Source of the DNA: Juglans regia
Lineage: Eukaryota > Streptophyta > Magnoliopsida > Fagales > Juglandaceae
DNA length: 64,000 bases
Reading direction: 5' to 3'
Assembly (NCBI RefSeq): GCF_001411555.2
Contig: NC_049901.1
Span: 34,606,838-34,670,837 of the forward strand
Part shown: one piece after another, positions 1 to 10,800 of the stretch
How positions within the stretch are numbered: the first letter of the stretch is position 1
Layout of the letters: every line of letters starts with the position of its first letter
Notes under the pieces: generated by a model
Seen by the model: the letters and a program-made list of their open reading frames with translations, nothing else
Told to the model about the DNA's origin: nothing
Databases searched by the model: none
Translations under genes and position numbers: made by a program

Positions 1-71
1 ACAAAGAACCAGTCGGCAGTCGAGAGGAATTGAGGGAAAACCGATATCGGCAGTTCGACGCCGGTTTGAAC

Positions 72-511
72 CAATGTTTTTAATTTCGTACCGTACCGGC
101 CGGAATTTTTCGTTTCGGCCGTCCGGCCGGTACAGGTACTAGATATATGTCGTACCGGCCAAAATACCGGCCGGTACCGGCCGTTTCGGCCTAAATTTCG
201 GCCTGTACCGGCCTATATTTCGGCCTGTACCGGCCGATATTTTTTTTTTTTTTTTTTTTCAAACTACAAGTTTATTTTTTGACCCCCAATTTAGATTAGA
301 CTATTTATAATTTATATGTATGTATGTATTTATATATAATTTATTCATATATAAACTATTATTTTAGAATATAATTGTTATATATATTTATATATATAAT
401 TTATTCATATATCGACTATCCTGAAACGGTACACGAAACGGTACCGGTACCGAAATATTTCGTTCCAATGTCTTGACCGGTACGCCATCCGGTACGGTAT
501 TCAAAACATTG
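72..511. mobile_element. hAT-type MITE, family A copy 1
   Basis: This 440-bp element has inverted ends (CAATGTTTTTAATTTCGTACC against the complement of GGTACGGTATTCAAAACATTG). It is flanked by a perfect 8-bp duplication GTTTGAAC at 64-71 and 512-519. Both ends are packed with CCGGCCGGTACC-type palindromes, and the middle is a T-run plus TATA-rich DNA. It has no coding capacity. A second copy in the opposite orientation lies at 28175-28528. Confidence 0.88.
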
Positions 512-643
512 GTTTGAACCCCTAGGAAACTATTGAACCGGCCGATCTGGTCTATTTATATATTTTTTTTAATATATGTATATAAAACGGCGACGTTTCA
601 CTTAAATGAGTGAAACGGCGACGTTTTAGAGGCTGAAAGTAAA

Positions 644-668
644 AATATATATATATATATATATATAT
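644..668. repeat. (AT)n microsatellite
   Basis: Pure AT dinucleotide run. Confidence 0.95.
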
Positions 669-677
669 AGAACGGCG

Positions 678-701
678 CCGTTTGGCTTTTAAGCCAAACG
701 G
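678..701. other. Perfect hairpin, 11-bp arms
   Basis: CCGTTTGGCTT (678-688) and AAGCCAAACGG (691-701) are exact reverse complements around a 2-nt loop. The hairpin lies in the subterminal part of the putative hAT end, where short inverted repeats are common. Confidence 0.8.
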
Positions 702-1024
702 CCCGTTTCAAAATGACTTAATAACCCCCCCCCCCCAGGCCCCTCTTCTTCTTCCCCGCCTCGTCTTCTTCCTCTCTACAACTCTCTTCTTCTTCCATGG
801 CAGCGATGGCGTGAGGCTTTTTTCTCGTAACCTCAGTTACTCCTCGTTCACAGAAGATGCTGACGCTGGACCGAAGACCACACCAACGCACGTTGAGACC
901 GATATGATCAATTTTCTCTCCCCAAACCCACGGTTTCGGCCGGTTCCATAGACCCATGGCAGACGTCGATGGTGTATCGGTTTTGCGCCGAAACCGAAGC
1001 CGAACCCATTGGTGTACAGCCCTA

Positions 1025-1739
1025 ATGCTAATTATAAAAAATGTAAAAACTCCATGCTGAAATTGATTTAAAATAATGAAAACCAGCATCTTTAAGCATT
1101 TTACAAAGGAGGAATCAGATATTTCCTTAATGTTGGAAGTGATGCTTAGGCAGGCCAAATGGTGTAAAATTAGAATGGCGAAGGAAACGTTGCTGGGTTT
1201 GTTAATGAGAAGTTAATTATTTATATATATGATTGCTAGGTTGTTATGTGAAGTTTGTCAAGTTCTTCAATCTAAGGATTCAGGTGAGTAGATATTATTA
1301 AACCTTTATTGTTTCAACTTTTATAATTTTTCTACAAGTAATGAAAGATTTTATTCATGAAAATAATAGGCATAGCCCATGTACACAAGACGTATACAAG
1401 TCAACTTTTAAATAATATGAGTTTTCTGAAAAACATATTTTCAAGTTATGCATATGCAATAAATTTTCCACCTTCTCTTCAGAAACCTCTTTTCATGCAC
1501 TTCATGATATGTTATGTTCACAAGTTTATTCAAATGACTTTACGTTGCATACTTCCGCAACGTTTATAATATGAATATGACTATAATTTGAAAAGTTATG
1601 AGAAAGAAGTGAAAGGTGATGTGTTAATGCATTAGATGTTTTTACATGTTATGGCCATGTGAGATTATGTGATGGTACTGAAGCTAAATGGTGGGGACAG
1701 CCATCATGTGTGGTCTGGTTCACTTGAGTGCACCAGGGT
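1025..1739. other. No gene recognised
   Basis: AT-rich sequence with only short, unconvincing reading frames. If CTR9 continues to the left, this is part of its long intron 17. I looked for the next conserved CTR9 exon here and did not find it. Confidence 0.6.
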
Positions 1740-4400
1740 TATTGAGTGATTTACAAAATTGCAGACTTCCCAATCTTGGGCCTCCCTAATGAAGCTCATT
1801 CCACTGAAATAAGTCACCATCCATCCCCATGAGGTCCGCCACTGAAACTTCTTTCTCAAGCGCAAGTGTGAATATTGTAGGGAATGAGTGCTTGAGAGCG
1901 CTATCTACACACCATATGTCATGCCAGAATTTAATTCTTGTGCCATCTCCCATCAAGATTTTGGTACGACAAACAAACATTTCCCACCCTCGTCTGATGT
2001 GCTTCCACATACCCATGCCATAAACCCCACTTACCTCCCTAGAGCACCAACCCCCCCCCAAAAAAAAACAAAACCTCCATATTTGTAGTCGATTACCAAC
2101 TTCCATAAAGCTTCATGTTCCGTATTATATCGCCATAACCATTTCTCAAGTAGAGCCCTGTTGAACACCCTCAGATTTCTAATTCCCAAACCGCCAGAAG
2201 AGATTGGGAAGCATAACTTATCCTACTTGACCAGATGGAATTTGAAATCATCCCCAGGTCCACTCCAAAGGAAATCACGCTGCAGTTTCTCAATACGTGT
2301 TGCCACACTTGTAGGAAGTGGAAACAATGACAAGAAATATGTAAGTTGATTAGAAAGAGTACTTTTGATTAGAGTAATCCTTCCACCCTTCGATAGATAC
2401 AATCTCTTCCAACCTGCCAACCTTTGTTTTATCTTCCCAAGTACTACATCGCAAATAGTTTTAACCCTGGAGACAGCCCTCAAGGGAAGGCCAAGATAAT
2501 TCATAGGGAGAGAGGAGACCTTACAACCAAGGATGTTAGTCAACATTCGGATGTTACAAACGTTGCCAACTGGAACCAACTTTGACTTGGATAAATTCAC
2601 TTTCAATCCGGATACCGCCTCAAAGCAAAGTAGAAGTGCCCTTAGTGCCTAAATCTAGTTTAGATTTGCTCCGCAAAAAATAAGAGTGTCATATGCAAAC
2701 AACAAATGAGAAATGTGAATAGTACCTCAATGTATATCAACAACCGAAAATCCAGCCAAGAACCCCCTATTAACCATCGTTGAAATCATTCTGCTACACG
2801 CCTCCATCATTATGACAAAGAGAAGTGGGAACAAGGGATCCTCTTGCCTTAGACCTCGGGAGCTATTAAAAAAACCAACTAGACAACCATTCACTAAAAC
2901 TGAGAACTGTGCCTTCGATACGCACCACCTCTCCCCAAAACCATACCTCCTAAGCAAATATAGCAAAAAATTCCAGTTGACATGATCATAAGCTTTCTCC
3001 AAGTCCAACTTACAAAAGAGACCCAGATTGCCAAATTTTAATATACTTTATAAGCATGAAATTCATTAGCAATGAGTACTGAGTCCAAGATTTATCTTCC
3101 CCGTACAAAGGCATTTTGAGGTTTTGTAATGATCCGCCCCAACATTTCTTCCAATCGATTTGCAAGCACCTTGGAAATAATCTTGTACACCCTATTCACA
3201 AGGCTAATAAGTCGGTAATCCTAAACCTCCGATGCCGTCACCTTCTTGGGAATAAGTGCAATAAAAGTGGCATTGAGACTTTTTCCAAATTTCCCACCGA
3301 AAAAAATTCATGAAATACCATCATTAAGTCCTCTTTCACCACTTCCCAACAAAATTGGAAGAAGCCCATAGAAAATCTATCTAGTCCTGGTGCTTTGTCT
3401 TTTACCATCTTTCTCACCACTTCATGAACATCGGCCTCCTTAAACGGCCTCTCTAGCAAAATGGCATTCTACTGCTCAATGGACTCAAAAGCTAGCCCAT
3501 CAATCTTTGGCCTCCACCCAATTGGCTCGATAAGCAAGTGCTCAAAATAACCAGCGACATGTTTTTGGATCTCAAGGATATCCGTGGAAACAGCTTCGCC
3601 AATATTCATCATCTCAATGGCATTAGCTCTCCTATGGGAATTTGCCATTCTATGAAAAAATTCTGTGCTACAGTCTCCATCTTTCAGCCACAACGCTCGA
3701 GACTTTTGCCACCAAGAGATCTCCTCCAATAGGGTAACCCTCTCTAGTTCTGAAACTAGTTTTGTCCGTCGAGCAAGTTCCTCTAATGAAAGGACTCGTC
3801 CCTCCTATTGCCTATATCTCCAAAGGACTGTGCATGCCAAAGTTTTAAATCTTTTTTTAAAACTTTCAATTTACTTGCAAGAATGAAACTCGGGATACCT
3901 TGGATCTGATAGGCTGACCACCATTGCCTTACCCGTTCCACAAAGCCTTCAGTTTTTAATCACATATTCTCAAACTTAAAAGCACCTCCTCCCTCCTTGT
4001 ATACCCCACAATCCAATAAAATAGGGAAATGGTCAAAACATAGGCGAGGCATTCTTTTTTAACATACTTATGGGTAATGTATTTCCCACTCTAGGGAGAC
4101 TAAGAATCTGTCCAATCTAGACTATGTCTGATTATTGGACCATGTAAATATACCACCCATAAGAGGAATGTCCACCAATCCCAACCCAAAAATACAATCC
4201 GAAAAACTCAACATTGCTAGCCACAACCTACTACCTCTCGATCTTTCACTTAGGAATCTGACAACATTAAAGTCCCCTTTCTATACACCAAGGAATGTCC
4301 CACCAGCTATGCAACCCAGCTAGCTCTTCCCATAAAAAATGTCTACTGCTGTCCAAGGTCGGCCGATATATTCCAGCAAAAGCCCATCTAAAACAATCCT
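1740..4400 (-). pseudogene. Truncated LINE (endonuclease and reverse transcriptase remnant) in the CTR9 intron
   Basis: Read on the minus strand, the order is that of a plant L1-type ORF2. Endonuclease remnants lie near 4400-3960, with GDFN-, TWSNN- and SRLDRF-like motifs. A linker follows at 3729-3469, the reverse-transcriptase start at 3459-3238, and palm motifs at 3008-2727 (a [12 protein letters not shown] motif A region and SRGLRQEDP). The thumb is at 2606-2223, and the zf-RVT start extends to 1786. Several frames are broken by stops and shifts, the catalytic core is degraded, and both the 5' ORF1 and the 3' RNase H are missing. It is in the same orientation as CTR9. No poly(A) tail or target duplication was found, so it is an old fragment. 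Confidence 0.85.
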
Positions 4401-4837
4401 CCACATTCTAAAAAGAACAAGCCACTGTGTATTCCCCGATATAAACAGTGGCTTGTTTAAGTTTCTGTTTATGTGTACAATGGTATGTTGTTTAAGTTTA
4501 TTCGTAAGGGTTGCTTAAGCTGTTTCAGTCTATGGAATTCTTGAATCTTTGTACTACGGTAGGAACGATATGCAGCAAGAGGATGTTATATAACAAGCGA
4601 TGAGCAAGACAATAAGCACTAAAAACAATTTAGTTATACAATTCATAAGTAAAATATTAATGGAATTTCCCAAACCACATAGTCCACCCACATAGAAAAG
4701 CTGTAAAGCAAAAGAAATTATAGAATTGAGAAAAAAAAGTAGTGCAAAGAGTGGCAATTCAAGGGAAGGAATAAGGAATTGATAAAGCATCATAGAGGGC
4801 AGAATCAGACCAAACAAGACAAGTCAGAAAACCATAC

Positions 4838-7800
4838 CCGCGTGTAGAGTTCCTTGGCTTTTTCCAAATGGGTAGCTTCCAACTTGGGATTTCTTTTCTC
4901 ATTTCGAATTGCGGCAAAGTAATTCCAATTTCCCTTTCAAATGTGAAGCAAGCATATGAGATGAAAATGGTAATGAATGATCAAACGGATAATGTATGCG
5001 ACAAGAACAGGAAAAGAAACACTTAGAATAATCACATGCAGTTCCTTATCACAAGATGCATAAGCTGGTAAAAAGAAGGTTCTGGGAATGCATTTTGACA
5101 ATAAAAGCATGCACAGTGAACAATATACACACCAGAGAAAGAGTAGCATAGGAATCCTTCCCATCAGTTGCATCACTAGCAGCACGGAAGGTTTCTTTTG
5201 CCTTAACCCAGTCATCATTTTTCAACTCCAACTCACCAAGCATAGATAATGCATTGGGGCACTTATCATTCACCTTCAGAGCATCATGAACCTATGATAA
5301 AGGCAATATTACATAAAAATATATAAATATGATACATAAAAGATTATAATAAGTAATAAACAGAACCAAGTGATGTTGTGGGGGGGGCAACAACAAGTTA
5401 ACAACCAGTTCGATGCTTAGTTGAACATTGTTTCTCGCTTTTGCAATGGCAGCAAGTCTCAAATATGCATCTTCATAGTCTGGATACTGCAATGAACAAA
5501 CAAAAGGTATCAATCGAGAAAAACCCACAAAAATATCCACAGACAAGGTCGGTTGAAAACCATTTAACATCAAAAAATAGGAATTAAGCAAAACTTACCA
5601 AAACATACCAGGACAAGATTCTAAAACAGCAGACAAATATTACAGGAAGTATTTGTTTTTCCGAACATTCCATTAAATTGAAGAGAACTAAAAAAGAATG
5701 GGGGTCCTCGAAAGATATCCCAATACAACAAATACAATGTATGGAAATAAAACTAAAAATAGGCAGTGGAACCAAAAATTTGGTTAGGACCCATGTTCTT
5801 GGTGAAGCCAAGGAAAGGAATGCCTTAAAAGGCAAGTTTTGATGTAATCCCTCCACGGGATTGTGAAACTACAACTGACGACTGAAAACCACAGTGGGCA
5901 ATAATGCATTGGATTTGACTACTTCGGAGCATCCGGTGAAGTTTTCTACACTCTCATTCTCCATATCCTTGGAAAGAGAAACAACAACGATAGTATGCTT
6001 TAGACAAAAGAGACAACAGAGGACTATCCCTCAAAAAGAGAAATCAAAACCTTATAAGTGCTGCCAAAATGAGAGGGTGCTGGGCCAAACGTGCGTGTTG
6101 AATCTCTGATCCAGTGATGTATTATCGTGGATCAGTGGTCTTCTATACCGGAGAGGGGTGGTGCGTGGGGGCTTTAGATAGGTGGATGGCAGCAGATCTT
6201 AAATTTTAGTTCCACTCAAAAGGAAGAGGAAAATGGAGAAAAAGAGAAGAAAAGGGAAGAGAGACCATAAATGAACTAGTGACGAACTAGTTGATTTTGC
6301 AACAAAATAGGCCAAAATAGGTTTGGAAACCAGAGCTTGGGGCTGGGGCGTGGTGGCCAAGCGCCGGTAGAATTGACCATCTGATGGTTGGTGGGGATGG
6401 ATCGGGGTTCAGCAATTGTAGGGGTGAGGAGCATGTGGGGGTTTAGTGGATGGAAAGTTGTAGATCTATTCTCCAAGGCCTAAGCAAAAGGAAGAAAAAA
6501 TAGGAGATGAAAAAAAGGGAAAAAATAAGCAAGGGGGCAGAATAGGAGCAGAGTGACATATCTGAAGGATAGTTCTATCTTTCTCCGCCAGACGTATTTG
6601 GGCGGATGAGGCAGTGGGAGGGGCTTTCACATGGGAAATAAAAAAAAACTGGGCAGACGCTGAAGCTCTTACAGGAAGTATTTGAAGGCCGTAAAACATC
6701 AAACAAAATGGATGAAAATAAGCAGTTTCTTTTTGGTTTAGGCATATACTGTAGAAAAAAAGGTTATCCCAATAATCTTCTTCTAAAGTCAACTTTGCTC
6801 TTACTCTATAGTTATGGTCAGGGTATCATTCAGCAAAACATAGCTCATAACAGCACCATTTGAAAGGTAACGATTCAGCTCAAGTCAGTAAGAACACAAA
6901 CACATTGAAAACAGCCAAGAATTGAGGATATGGAGGAAAAGATGACTCCTAGAAAAAAGCAGAATGGTGAGTAATACACGTTGGTTAAACGACATATATA
7001 AGGGTCTAGTTGAGTGTGCTCAAATCAATTTTAAGTCCCTCGGGGAAGGAAAAAGGAAATGCCCACTAAATACAAACTGAAAATTTTAAACAAGTGTACT
7101 GTTAAAAATATCTCGAAATCAATAGAGCAACTATATATCTTTTTTTCTTGATAAGTAATATGGTAACTATATTTAAACGTGCAATCATGCGGATGCCTCA
7201 TATAATTCACTAAAAGTTACATAAGAGGTTCCAAGAACAAATAATCAAAATTTATACCATTCTTGTCCCCTGAGTGGCATTTATGCATAAAACAGAAATC
7301 AGGATTTAAGAATGCATGCACGCACACAGAAACACACCACTACCTTAAATAAGATTAGACGGTACAAGATACTTGCAGTTTCGGGGTTATGCAACTGCTC
7401 TTGTAATCTGGCAAGATTAAATAGCGTCGTGACTTTATTCCAAGGCAGTTTCACTTGGCGACCAGAATCCTGAAGTTGTTGAAAAAACTGCACGTCCTTG
7501 TATTGATGGATAGATTCACTAGCAGCAATCTCTTGGAAGTTCTCTCTGCCCTCAATGAAAGCAAGCCAAATTCCATCACCTAGGCCCTCCTTAAAGGTTT
7601 GTTCAGCAAGCTAGAAAATAAGAAGACATAAAAGTTATTTCTGGTTGCACCAACAATTTACTATCCATGGAAAAAAAAAGTACAAACCTGCATAATAACA
7701 ATAAAAGTGCAAATTTTGAATAGCTATATAAAGATTCTTCCACAGGATCAATTGCAATTACTCATCTAATCCTTTGAGAATTGCACAAACCTCAAACTCT

Positions 7801-10800
7801 CCCCTCTCAAAATGAAGAACTCCAACATTGTTGAGCAATTCAATTGGTACTTCTTGGCCTCCCTTCTTCAAAAGACCACGTGCCTGTAACATTAGTTTAA
7901 GTCTAGATTATCCAGGAAAAGTTGGAGAACTTAATGAGATACAGTGCTCCCTTAAATATAAAAAATAACACTTGCTATATGCAACAGAGTAGCAAAAAGG
8001 AAGCCCTTACTGTTTTGAAGGCATCCAGAGCAGCTCCAGAATCAGATGAAATTAACAATTCTCCCAGCTCAAGAAATGCCTATATTATATCTAGACGTAT
8101 ATTAAGATGTGAAAATAGAATGTAACCAGCTGAGTTAACTTTGGTTATTGCTTCTTGAAAGCATGCAACTTGTAAGATCTAGTAACTTTATTAAAAACAA
8201 AAGGAGCAAATGAAGAATATATATACAATCCGACATAAAATATTTAACTGTTTTGCATTCCACAAGTATGCATTATTGCATATAATTGTAGCCAAAGAAA
8301 CAAATTCACCTCATACATTCTTCAAGCAAATAGGGCTGACAAACCAGGTCCTTAGAAGGGATACTTGTTCTATAACACATCTAAAAACAATAGATAACAT
8401 GATCAATTACCTGCGAATCGCGTGGGTCAATTTTTGTAGCCTTCCTCATAAACTCCTGGCCCTTCTCAGTCTGGCCAAGCTGAACATATATGTGCCCAAG
8501 AGCCTAATGAAAAAGAGACATCACTTCAAGATTAATCATAAGAACAAAATTGGACCAAAACAGATTTCTGATTGCTTTAGACCTAATATTTGGATCTCAA
8601 AGGATCATCAGAGAAGGTTGCAGTAAAATTATTAGTTTTCTTGCAATCTTCTTGCTTGGTATATATATTCTTGTATAATAAGGTGGTGGCACTGGCAGCT
8701 GGTGATCACAAGTTTGCCCAAAGGGAAGTTTCAATGACATAGGAAGAAAAGAAAAATGTTTTCATGCAAGTCATACTCACAAAATAAATAGAGCCTAAAA
8801 TCATGAAATAACAATACCATTACGCTTTTATTTAACTCACTCACTTTCAGTGTCTCACAATTATCAGGGTAAACCTCCAAGACCTTTTCAAAGTTTAACT
8901 GTGCACTTCTAAAATCTCTCAACTTCAATTGAACCTGTCCCAAACCTGTCATCAAATTTCCAACATAATAGAAAGATGAACAAGAGGCAATAGATGAAAA
9001 GAAAATAAATATGAAGCAAGGTTATAATAATTCAGCAAAGATTGCTTCCACTTGGGCACAGTGTTGAACAATATCGTTCTCATTGTATTCAAATTCCAAT
9101 TAGTTGGAATTAAGACTTTGTTCCATTGGTCGATAGTAATAGACTTTAACGGCATGGATGTACATGATTTCCTTGTATCTTTAGACACCCATGCTGCCAT
9201 GCATAGGTGTTGCTCTTGTATATCTCCCGTGTACTTGGCTTTGCCTTTTTTTAAGAAAAATCGTATTTACCGATCAAAAAAGAATTAAGACTTTGTTGGC
9301 TTGAGCTGTCTTGAGGAACGATGCAACTTGAAACATGCTTAATTTTGTTCATAGAGAACTTATTTTTCCACTCAACCCTGCCCCAGAGCATATTGTATAC
9401 GCCTTTTCTGTGATCATGCTGTTACTCAAAACTTTGATCTATGACATGTTTGGTTTTCCCTTCACCTTTCTACTCTAACGCAAATCAATAGGAATTGTGC
9501 TAAATATGGGTGATTAAAATGCATGATGATGTCACACCAACATATAAGAAAATGCTTATAAACAACTTGAAAGAATATGATATGAAAATGGCATGCAGTG
9601 ACTGACCATAATAAGGAAAAATAAATTCGTAGGGCGAATTGATCTCCTTGGCAGAAGCCATGTAGTACAGCCCAGCTTTTTCATAGTCCCCCTACAGTTA
9701 AGATCCAGAATATCAGTAGCCAGAAAGAACATAGGAGACAATCAAATATGCTTGATTAATCATAATATTTAACTTCAGACCACTTCTTAACAACTGGAGA
9801 GAGGAATGAAAATCAACGGGATAATTTTTTTAAAAGGCAAGGTAAGTAAGTCACCAGATGAGCAAATGCCAAAGTGATTATTAATTCATGGTGGATACGC
9901 TAGTACAATACAGAAAGGAGATCTACCCACTTGAACAGGAAGAGCAGTTGGCTTTATTACCCATTCCATCTTTTTTATTCCCCTTTAGTAAGTAAAGGGG
10001 AAAATGAGGTTAACAAATAAAGGATTTTGTTCCCAACCTTGCTATGGTAAGACCGTGCTAAATTGTAGTAAGAATGTGACTTTGTCGGTCCATGATTTGT
10101 AACAGCAAGTGCAGTTTCTGTTAGTTGCTCAACTAAAAAATGTTGACCAGTGAAGAAGAAGTGATTTGCTAGATAATTCAGTGCCATTGCAAAGTAGGGG
10201 TATATCTCAAAAGCTCTCTGCATTTTAAGCATTCCCGTCCGAATTCCAGCAGCTGCGAAGATGTTATAGAGCACTAGATAAGTTACTTAAATAGAGAAAT
10301 TAGCATGGACAGCTAAACAATGGCCAGACGATGTTTATCAGAAGGAAAACAATATTTGAGGACATAGTGTACCTTCATTTGTATGCAGATCCATAATTGC
10401 AAGTGCAACAAGAGCCTCAACATTTTCAGGATCTAACTGCATGAATGCAATTGTGAAACACATATGTACCACAGGATTAGTGACTCGCAGCATGTTCAGT
10501 AGATTTTTATACAATCAATTCATTTGTATTCCATAGAGAATACTTACCTGTAAAACCCTCTCAAATGCCTGCCGAGCTTTATCGAATTGACCTAATTTGT
10601 AGCGACAGAGACCTATGCCAAGTCTTACAGCTGCGGGACAATCGGGATGCACTTGCAAGGCCCTCTTAAGAGAGCTCAAATGTTACAATCCAAAAGCACC
10701 ATCAAAATCATGAACATAACCGAGAACACATCTCCAAATACCAATCATATTATGTCATGTACAGGGCTACCAATGACTACTGTCAATTTTATGGTATTTA

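Larger units (their letters stand above)
1..1024. mobile_element. Right end of a hAT-like element (left end outside window)
   Basis: The segment ends at 1024 with TGTACAGCCCTA, the reverse complement of a typical plant hAT terminus (TAGGGCTGTAC), and is followed by ordinary AT-rich sequence. The inner part is rich in CGGTTTCGG/CCGAACC words. No matching left terminus or target duplication can be seen, so the element would have to begin before position 1. A smaller MITE is nested in it. The short reading frames here have no recognisable protein. Confidence 0.4.

Noticed and set aside
682..1158. Overlapping open frames on both strands
   Set aside because: Low-complexity pyrimidine/purine-rich sequence inside a hAT-like end; no known domain and no conserved start.
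4554..4817. Open frame just downstream of CTR9 exon 17 as a possible exon 18
   Set aside because: The translation is hydrophobic and bears no similarity to the CTR9 segment that should follow; it lacks a usable acceptor in phase.
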